DNA of 19,840 nucleotides. It comes from an uncultured Eubacterium sp. (GTDB lineage: Bacteria > Bacillota > Clostridia > Lachnospirales > Lachnospiraceae). Both the position numbers and the translations under genes were made by a program. Positions 14,026-19,840 of the stretch are shown piece by piece; position 1 is the stretch's first letter; every line of letters starts with the position of its first letter. The stretch lies in assembly GCA_910586045.1 (NCBI GenBank), contig CAJUIH010000067.1, forward strand, positions 1 through 19,840, written 5' to 3'. Below the pieces are notes generated by a model. It ran no database searches. It saw only the letters and a list, made by a program, of their open reading frames with translations, and was not told the DNA's origin.

Positions 14026-15741
14026 ATGGATAACAAGAAAGAAATACGCAAAGAGAAACGTACGCAGCTTAGTAAAAACAGCCAGCGCAGACGTCTGAAA
14101 GGGCTGGTAAAGCAGGCCTGTTTTTCGGTTGGGGCGGGCATTATTCTGCTGATTGTTTTTGCGGTATTCTGTGTCGTTTTATCGAATGAACAGTCAAAGC
14201 AGCTTGATTCTGCAATGGCGCTGGACCGGTACCGGCTTGGGTCAAAGGCACTTACCTATGCGGTGCGTTCTTACGCGGTTACAGGAGAAGACAAATACCG
14301 GGAAGCCTATTACAGGGAAATAAACGAAGACCAGAACCGGGATAAAGCGCTGGAGACGTTAGAAAGATGCGGCCTTTCGGACAAAGAATGGAGCGAGCTG
14401 GAAGAAATAGCGTCTTTATCAACCGAGCTGGTTCCGTTGGAGGAGCAGGCAATTGAAGCGGTTCAGACCGGAAATGATTTTGAAACGGCAAGAAATCTTG
14501 TATTCAGCCAGGATTATGGGGATCATGTGGACCGCATCAATGACATGACGGATACGACGATCGATCAGATCCTCGCGCGTAAAAAAGGGCGGCAGCAGTT
14601 TTTGAAAGTGCTGCAGTTTGTTTTGGAAACCATGCTGATGCTTTCTTTTATTTACATAGTATGGGAATTTATTAAAATTATCCGATTTGCGGATAAACAG
14701 TTATTAGAGCCGATTGAAAAAGTGTCTGACCAGATGACGCAGCTTGCGCAGGGCGATTTTGAAACGCCGCTTGCGCTAGACGAGGATGACAGCGAAGTAG
14801 GGCGCATGGTGTCTTCGATTGCGTTTATGAAGCAGAATATGTCCGGCATGGTGCAGGAAATCTCAGATGTACTGGAACAGATGGGGAATGGAAAATACAA
14901 TATTCAAATGCAACAGGAATATGTCGGCGTTTTTATCCAGATTCGGGAATCTTTCGTCAAAATCGGACAAAAAATGCGGGAAACCCTGTTGACGCTGCGT
15001 GAAGTATCCGGACAGATTGACAGCGGCTCTGAACAGCTTGCGTATGCGGCTACGGATCTGGCGGAAGGGAGCACCGACCAGGCAGGGCAGGTATCGGATC
15101 TTGTCCAGTTGTTTGAAATCATGACAGGGAATATGGAGCGCAATATGCAGGAAGCCAAAGAGTCTGTAAAAATTGCGGATGAAGCGGCAAAAACACTCGT
15201 AAGCGGCAATGACAAGATGCAGCAGCTAAAGGCCGCGGTAGGCGAGATCAGCAAATGTTCGGAGCAGATCGGTACGATTATCGGTACGATTGAGGATATT
15301 GCGGCACAGACAAACCTGCTGTCGCTGAATGCGGCAATTGAAGCGGCAAGAGCGGGCGAAGCAGGAAAGGGCTTCGCGGTTGTAGCGGACCAGGTAAAGA
15401 AGCTGGCGGAAGAGTCTTCGCTTGCCGCGGGAAAATCAACCAAACTGATTGAATCGGCCATGGCGGCGGTGGATGTCGGGATTGCGATTGCGGATGAAAC
15501 AGCGGAAAATATGGATCTGGTCATGGAAGGCGCGGGCGTTGCGACGAAAAAGATGGATCAGATTGCCGATATGCTGCAGGAAAATGTCAATCAGATGCAT
15601 CAGGTACGGGCAAACCTGGACCAGGTATCCGCTGTTGTGGATAACAATTCGGCGACTTCACAGGAAACAGCCGCTGTCAGCGAGCAGCAAAAGGCGCAGG
15701 TGGAATCAATGGTACAGTTAATGGATAAGTTTGAGATCTGA
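14026..15741 (+). CDS. Methyl-accepting chemotaxis protein with helical sensor
   Basis: A 571-residue transmembrane chemoreceptor. A basic N terminus precedes helix 1 at about 31-53; an outside region of about 140 mostly helical residues (54-193) follows, resembling four-helix-bundle type sensors (ALTYAVRSYAVTGEDKYREAYY); helix 2 is at about 194-213; a HAMP domain spans about 215-275. The cytoplasmic coiled coil carries the conserved hairpin tip at about 422-465 (EDIAAQTNLLSLNAAIEAAR then AGEAGKGFAVVADQVKKLAEES), which binds CheA and CheW. The ligand cannot be told. No che or flagellar genes are in the window, so it would plug into a system encoded elsewhere. The weak GGGAG 14 bases before the ATG suggests moderate translation. 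Confidence 0.93.
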   Translation: MDNKKEIRKEKRTQLSKNSQRRRLKGLVKQACFSVGAGIILLIVFAVFCVVLSNEQSKQLDSAMALDRYRLGSKALTYAVRSYAVTGEDKYREAYYREINEDQNRDKALETLERCGLSDKEWSELEEIASLSTELVPLEEQAIEAVQTGNDFETARNLVFSQDYGDHVDRINDMTDTTIDQILARKKGRQQFLKVLQFVLETMLMLSFIYIVWEFIKIIRFADKQLLEPIEKVSDQMTQLAQGDFETPLALDEDDSEVGRMVSSIAFMKQNMSGMVQEISDVLEQMGNGKYNIQMQQEYVGVFIQIRESFVKIGQKMRETLLTLREVSGQIDSGSEQLAYAATDLAEGSTDQAGQVSDLVQLFEIMTGNMERNMQEAKESVKIADEAAKTLVSGNDKMQQLKAAVGEISKCSEQIGTIIGTIEDIAAQTNLLSLNAAIEAARAGEAGKGFAVVADQVKKLAEESSLAAGKSTKLIESAMAAVDVGIAIADETAENMDLVMEGAGVATKKMDQIADMLQENVNQMHQVRANLDQVSAVVDNNSATSQETAAVSEQQKAQVESMVQLMDKFEI

Positions 15742-15768
15742 TTACGCAAAAAGGAGGCGGCAAACCAC

Positions 15769-17553
15769 ATGAGGGGAGAAGATATGGAACAGGAAAACGA
15801 TCGGAGGAAAGGCAGGAAAAACGGCCGGGCGCAGGCAGCAGCCCAAAAAGAAAAACAGAAAGTCAAAGACAAGGACAGGGTATCTTTCCTGCATTCCATT
15901 TCTTTAAAAATTACGTTGATTGTGATTGCGGCTGCACTGGTTTGTATCCTTGCAAATGTGGAAAGCGTAAGGGTTAAAGTAAAAAACACGGTAAGCCAGA
16001 TTGATGAACAGTATATTCAAAGTATGGCGGCCAGTACCGCGTTAACAGTCAGCGCGCTGCCGTCGGAACAGCGGAATGAAAATACTTATTCCAGTATCCT
16101 GCGCGGAATCAAAATGGCGGGTCTGGAATCCTGCAGCAGCTATATGGCAGATAAAGAAGGGGAAATCATCTTTCACCCCGATAAGGATCGGATCGGCCAA
16201 AAAGTGGAAAATAAGCAGCTTCAGCAGATTATCGGCCAGATCAAAAAAGGGGTTATGGTCAAAAACGGCATGATCGCCTACGAAGAAGACGGGAAACAAA
16301 AGCACGCGGCTTATGCGGCTACTTCACGTAAGATGCTAGTCGTTGTATCGGTGGACGACGCCGATATGATGAAGCCGGTAAATGAAATCATTACCTTTAT
16401 GCGGCTGGTTTCCTTAGCCAGTATGTTCGTATGTATTCTTGCGGCTTTTCTTTTTGGAAAACTGCTCAGCAGGCCGATTGTGCGTTTAAATTCGATTATA
16501 AAAAATACGGTGGAGCTGAATTTCAAAAAGCATCCGTACATCGACGCGCTGTGCAGGCGCAAGGATGAAACCGGCAAGATGGCGCAGGAAGTCCGCCTGA
16601 TGCGGGAAACGCTGCGGGAAATGATGCGTGACATTGAAAAAGCCGGTACTTTGATTAATTCCAACGTACAGGATTTACAAAATGTTACCGATACCGTAGA
16701 CAGCATGTGTTCGGATAATTCAGCGACGAGCGAACAGTTGGCTGCGGGCATGGAGGAGACGGCGGCTACGGCGGTAACGATTAATGAAAATGTCAGCATG
16801 ATTAAAACCCGTACGGAAAGCCTGAATGAAATGGCGGCCGACCGCGCAAAAACATCCGGGGAAATTATGGAACGCGCGCAGGATTTAAGGGCCAGGACGG
16901 TGGAAGCAACTTCCAAGACGATGGAAATGTGCCAGAGTGTGAAAGAAAAAGCCGATGAAGCAATCGAAGACTCCAGGGCGGTTTCCAAAATCAATGAGCT
17001 GACGCAGACGATTATGGAAATTTCCGATCAAACGAGTCTGCTTGCGCTGAATGCGTCCATTGAAGCGGCCAGGGCAGGGGAAGCAGGGCGCGGATTTGCG
17101 GTTGTCGCGACCGAAATCGGCGCGCTTGCCGAACAGACTTCAAAAGCTATCCGCAATATAAATGAGATCGTAACGGAAGTAAACGGGGCAGTCGCACATA
17201 TGTCCGGCTGTCTGCAGGAAACAAATGGATTTTTGGAAAATACGGTTGTCAAAGAGTACAAAGAGTTTGAGCAGGTCAGCGAACAGTACCAGGAAGATGC
17301 GGATGTTTTCCGTACGAGTATGGACAGCGTGCGGGACGCGGTTGAGGACCTGACAACTTCGATTGAAGCCATTGCCATTGCGGTAAACGGCATCAACGAT
17401 ACGGTGGGCGATTCGTCAGCCGGGATTGCGGATATTGCGCTGAAAACAAGCGATATGGTAGAAAAGACCAGTTCCACACACGGTATGGTTTCAGACTGCT
17501 GCGATTCGGTGGAACACCTGCAGGGAATAGTGCAGCGTTTTGTATTGGAGTGA
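15769..17553 (+). CDS. Methyl-accepting chemotaxis protein with Cache sensor
   Basis: A 594-residue chemoreceptor, 27 bases after the first one. It has a long Lys/Arg/Gln-rich cytoplasmic N terminus, helix 1 at about 46-63, and an outside domain at 64-205 whose SSYMADKEGEIIFHPDKDRIG and YAATSRKMLVVVSVDD segments fit a single Cache domain, the common sensor for amino acids and organic acids. Helix 2 is at about 211-230, HAMP follows, and the signalling tip is at 414-455 (MEISDQTSLLALNASIEAAR then AGEAGRGFAVVATEIGALAEQ). AAGGAGG (15751-15757) favours ATG 15769; ATG 15784, five codons on, is also possible. The last codon is 4 bases from the dipeptidase start. Confidence 0.93.
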   Translation: MRGEDMEQENDRRKGRKNGRAQAAAQKEKQKVKDKDRVSFLHSISLKITLIVIAAALVCILANVESVRVKVKNTVSQIDEQYIQSMAASTALTVSALPSEQRNENTYSSILRGIKMAGLESCSSYMADKEGEIIFHPDKDRIGQKVENKQLQQIIGQIKKGVMVKNGMIAYEEDGKQKHAAYAATSRKMLVVVSVDDADMMKPVNEIITFMRLVSLASMFVCILAAFLFGKLLSRPIVRLNSIIKNTVELNFKKHPYIDALCRRKDETGKMAQEVRLMRETLREMMRDIEKAGTLINSNVQDLQNVTDTVDSMCSDNSATSEQLAAGMEETAATAVTINENVSMIKTRTESLNEMAADRAKTSGEIMERAQDLRARTVEATSKTMEMCQSVKEKADEAIEDSRAVSKINELTQTIMEISDQTSLLALNASIEAARAGEAGRGFAVVATEIGALAEQTSKAIRNINEIVTEVNGAVAHMSGCLQETNGFLENTVVKEYKEFEQVSEQYQEDADVFRTSMDSVRDAVEDLTTSIEAIAIAVNGINDTVGDSSAGIADIALKTSDMVEKTSSTHGMVSDCCDSVEHLQGIVQRFVLE

Positions 17554-17557
17554 CCTT

Positions 17558-18475
17558 ATGAATTATTTTGATTGTCATGCAGACACGTTAACGATGCTCT
17601 CGCCGCATGAGGATTTGAGAGAAAACACAGGGAATCTGGATTTACTGCGGGTGCAGAAATTTGCGGACAGCTATACGCAGATTTTTGCGCTGTGGGCAGA
17701 CAGAAAGGCTATAACGGGACAGCCGGAGCAGGCGTTTAGCCGTCTGTATGACAAAGCGCTTTCATTGATGCAGGAACAGTCTGCGTATTTGGCATGGTGC
17801 AAGGATGCCGAAGATTTGAAAAAAGCGCGGCAGGAAAACAAGGCGGCAGCGTTTTTGTCAGTGGAGGATATTTCCATTATGGGAAATATGGCGGACCGTA
17901 TACGGGAGCTTGGCATTCGGTTTGCGCTGCTGACATGGAACTATGAAAATGAGTATGCCTGCGGTGCCGTTACAGACCAGTCAAAAGGGCTGACGCGGCA
18001 GGGGCGCGCACTGGTAGGCGAACTGCGAAAACAGCGGGTAATCGTGGATATTTCCCATCTGTCAGACCAGGGAGTAGAGGATTTGTTCCAGTTGACCGAC
18101 GAGCCGTTGATCGCGTCGCATTCTAATGTCCGCGCGGTATGCGCGCATCCAAGGAACTTAAAAAAGGAGCAGATTCAGGAACTAATCCGCAGGAAAGGCC
18201 TGATGGGGTTAAACTTTTATCAGTTATTTGTAGGAGAAAAACCGGGCCTTGCAGATTTGCTGCGCCATATCGACGCTGTTTTGGAACTGGGCGGGGAGGA
18301 TATTCTCGCGATCGGCGGCGATTTTGACGGCTGCAGCGCGTTTGCGGATCCGGTCAAAGGCGTGCAGTCTATTCCGGATTTGAAAGCGGCGCTGGAACAG
18401 GCTGGGATTGGAAAAGCGGTTACGGAAAAGATTTTTTATGAAAATGCGCATCGGTTCTTGCTGGAGCATTTATAA
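17558..18475 (+). CDS. Membrane dipeptidase family enzyme (peptidase M19)
   Basis: A 305-residue metal-dependent dipeptidase of the renal-dipeptidase family, which splits dipeptides, including those with a D-residue. The two-metal ligands are all in place: His7 and Asp9 in DCHADT, Glu103 in SVEDIS, His167 in VDISHLSD, His188 in ASHSN, with Arg199 in HPRN for substrate binding and Asp255 in GGDFDG. No signal peptide is seen, so it is likely cytoplasmic; family length is usual (about 310-330). I use ATG 17558 because TTGGAG precedes it by 8 bases; a TTG start 6 codons upstream is inside the preceding gene. The gap of 4 bases to the chemoreceptor stop indicates coupled translation, possibly linking sensing of peptides or amino acids to their use. 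Confidence 0.92.
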   Translation: MNYFDCHADTLTMLSPHEDLRENTGNLDLLRVQKFADSYTQIFALWADRKAITGQPEQAFSRLYDKALSLMQEQSAYLAWCKDAEDLKKARQENKAAAFLSVEDISIMGNMADRIRELGIRFALLTWNYENEYACGAVTDQSKGLTRQGRALVGELRKQRVIVDISHLSDQGVEDLFQLTDEPLIASHSNVRAVCAHPRNLKKEQIQELIRRKGLMGLNFYQLFVGEKPGLADLLRHIDAVLELGGEDILAIGGDFDGCSAFADPVKGVQSIPDLKAALEQAGIGKAVTEKIFYENAHRFLLEHL

Positions 18476-18510
18476 AAAAGCGGAAAACAAAGAAATAAGG
18501 GAGCAATCGA

Positions 18511-19392
18511 ATGGAAAAAAGGATTAAAGGATCTACAAAGCTGTTGGCATTATTTGGAAGCCCGGTAGGGCACTCGGGTTCGCCTGCGATGTACAATTTC
18601 AGTTTTCGCTACCATGGGCTGGATTATGCGTATCTGGCATTTGACATAACAAAGGAGCAGTTTCCGGCGGCAGTCGACGCGGTGCGCCTGTTTCAGATGC
18701 GGGGCTTTAATGTGACTATGCCGGATAAAAACATAGCAGCCGAACTGGTGGATACTTTATCGCCGGCTGCCCGTATTATCGGGGCTGTTAATACCGTGGT
18801 AAACGATGACGGGCATTTGACGGGATATATGACGGATGGCAGCGGATTTGTGCAGAATCTAAAGGAGCACGGGGTTTCGGTAGCCGGAAAGAAGCTTGTG
18901 ATATTAGGCGCCGGCGGGGCGGCAACGGCTATTCAGGTAGAGTGCGCGCTCCAGAAAGCGGCGGCGATTTCTATATTTAACGCGCCGGACCCATTTTTGG
19001 ACCGGGCAAAGGAAACGGCACAAAAGCTGAAAAAGGAAGTGCCGGATTGCGAGGTAAAAGTGATCTGCCTGGATGAACAGGATCGGTTAAAAGAAGAAAT
19101 CATGACGGCGGATATTTTGGTCAATGCGACAAGGGTCGGTATGAAACCGGATGATCAGATATCACCGATCACAGACGTCAGCGTATTTCGGCCGGAACTT
19201 GTAGTAGCGGATACGGTTTATGAACCGTTGGAAACCAAAATGATGAAAGACGCCAAAGCGGCAGGCTGTAAAAAAATTATTGACGGGGAAGGCATGCTGC
19301 TTTGGCAGGGTGCGGTTGCATACAAATTGTATACCGGATTGGATATGCCGGTGGATGCATACCAGAAATATAAAAACGGGCAGGAAGCATAA
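18511..19392 (+). CDS. aroE: Shikimate dehydrogenase family protein
   Basis: This 293-residue enzyme is of the AroE/YdiB family, reducing 3-dehydroshikimate with NAD(P)H (or oxidising shikimate or quinate). The substrate domain shows SPVGHSGSPAMYN (residues 17-29), FNVTMPDK with catalytic Lys73, Asn94 in GAVNTV and catalytic Asp109 in YMTDGSGF. The nucleotide domain has GAGGAATA at 133-140, and NATRVGMKP and DGEGMLLWQGA are near the C terminus. The residue before Lys73 is Asp where His or Phe is usual. No other shikimate-pathway genes are nearby, so it may be a second, catabolic copy rather than the biosynthetic one. A ribosome binding site (AAGGGAG) lies 8 bases upstream. It ends right at a terminator. 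Confidence 0.88.
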   Translation: MEKRIKGSTKLLALFGSPVGHSGSPAMYNFSFRYHGLDYAYLAFDITKEQFPAAVDAVRLFQMRGFNVTMPDKNIAAELVDTLSPAARIIGAVNTVVNDDGHLTGYMTDGSGFVQNLKEHGVSVAGKKLVILGAGGAATAIQVECALQKAAAISIFNAPDPFLDRAKETAQKLKKEVPDCEVKVICLDEQDRLKEEIMTADILVNATRVGMKPDDQISPITDVSVFRPELVVADTVYEPLETKMMKDAKAAGCKKIIDGEGMLLWQGAVAYKLYTGLDMPVDAYQKYKNGQEA

Positions 19393-19416
19393 AAAAAGAC
19401 CGAACGGTGGTCTTTT
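19393..19416 (+). terminator. Intrinsic terminator after aroE
   Basis: AAAAGACC (19394-19401) and GGTCTTTT (19409-19416) form a perfect 8-bp stem around a 7-base loop, starting at the stop codon. The T-rich right arm serves as the U tract, so it is compact but plausible. Confidence 0.75.
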
Positions 19417-19427
19417 GCGTGTAAACA

Positions 19428-19471
19428 AAGCTGGAGCAGGACTGTTTTTTGCAACAGGCCGGCTCCAGCTT
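19428..19471 (+). terminator. Second strong hairpin after aroE
   Basis: AAGCTGGAGC (19428-19437) pairs perfectly with GCTCCAGCTT (19462-19471), and an inner CTGTT/AACAG stem (19442-19446, 19453-19457) closes the loop. Only ATT follows, so it is not a classical terminator, but it can back up the one before it or protect the mRNA end from exonucleases. Confidence 0.45.
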
Positions 19472-19501
19472 ATTGTATGGCGGTAACAGTTCAGATTGGG
19501 T

Positions 19502-19782
19502 GTTACATTTTGGCTGGCCGGACGCTGGGAGAGACGGTTTGCCCGGCTTTCTGGCAGCCCTCCAGAATGCCAAGAATCCCTAAGTATTCTGCATTTACGT
19601 GACGGCCCGCCCCGGTCGCGGCGCCTAATTCGTCCTGGACCACGCCAGCAGCTAAAGGCGCCGCTTGGCTTCGCCCCTTAGGTAACCGGGCAGAATACTA
19701 AGGGCTTCTAACCATTCTTCCAACGCCGCCAGAAAGCCGGGCAAACTGTCTCTCCCAGCTATTATTAGCAGGCTTTACAACT
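19502..19782 (+). repeat. Hairpin element I, copy 4 (forward)
   Basis: Outer arms 19524-19555 and 19728-19759 are complementary over 32 bp with a single G-T pair. Core pairs are 19573-19581 with 19701-19709 (one mismatch) and 19583-19592 with 19690-19699; A19572/A19710 and A19582/A19700 are the conserved A-A mismatches. The loop stem GCGGCGCC/GGCGCCGC is at 19618-19625 and 19657-19664. The left border GTTACATTTTGGC is the same as in copy 2 (on the minus strand), and the right border GGCTTTACAACT resembles that of copy 2. No gene lies in the 448 bases after aroE; this element fills most of it. Confidence 0.85.
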
Positions 19783-19840
19783 GGGATTCGATACGTAATC
19801 GTAATCACAAAACGGATGCGTGAAACCTTGTCAGCCATCC

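Noticed and set aside
8438..19782. CRISPR array or simple REP repeats
   Set aside because: The copies are kilobases apart, about 280 bp long and palindromic with changing arms; there are no short repeats with regular spacers.
1..19840. tRNA or rRNA genes
   Set aside because: No cloverleaf with the conserved T-loop bases or rRNA-like stretch was seen on either strand.

Overview
The window looks like the chromosome of a gut-type Firmicute, most likely a Lachnospiraceae (Clostridium cluster XIVa) species. This is inferred from the GH130/2-epimerase mannoside pathway, DUF624 (YesL-like) gene, strong AAGGAGG ribosome binding sites, sigma-A type promoters and a moderate GC content with AT-rich intergenic DNA. 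All 14 protein genes I accept are on the + strand.

Region 1 (about 100-8400) is one long operon for beta-mannoside use. A sugar-binding lipoprotein and two MalF/MalG-type permeases import manno-oligosaccharides; no ATPase is encoded here, so a shared one is probably used. A GH130 subfamily-2-like mannooligosaccharide phosphorylase, a cellobiose/mannobiose 2-epimerase and a GH130 subfamily-1-like mannosylglucose phosphorylase then form the known phosphorolytic mannobiose route. An anchored protein of unknown function and a YesL-like membrane protein close the operon. Region 2 (9527-11851) holds an SGNH carbohydrate esterase, possibly a mannan deacetylase, and mannose-6-phosphate isomerase, which would feed the released mannose into glycolysis. 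Region 3 (12350-13826) is a MATE transporter with its own near-consensus promoter. Region 4 (13884-19416) starts with another near-consensus promoter and a foldable leader, then carries two chemoreceptors, an M19 dipeptidase and a shikimate dehydrogenase family enzyme, ending in a good intrinsic terminator.

The most unusual content is between the genes. Four copies of a roughly 280-bp hairpin element (called element I here) lie at 8419-8690, 9057-9498 (opposite orientation), 11885-12168 and 19502-19782. Their inner core sequence is conserved. The 19-35 bp outer arms differ strongly between copies yet stay complementary within each copy, and an inner stem shows two compensatory pair changes. 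Two A-A mismatches separated by exactly 9 bp are kept in every copy. A second palindromic element (element II) is inserted in the loop of the 9057-9498 copy, and part of another copy lies at 12202-12315. Copy one carries an intrinsic-terminator-like hairpin in its loop. The elements sit at the borders of the transcription units. I do not recognise this family; it could be a hairpin-type miniature mobile element, a structured RNA, or both.
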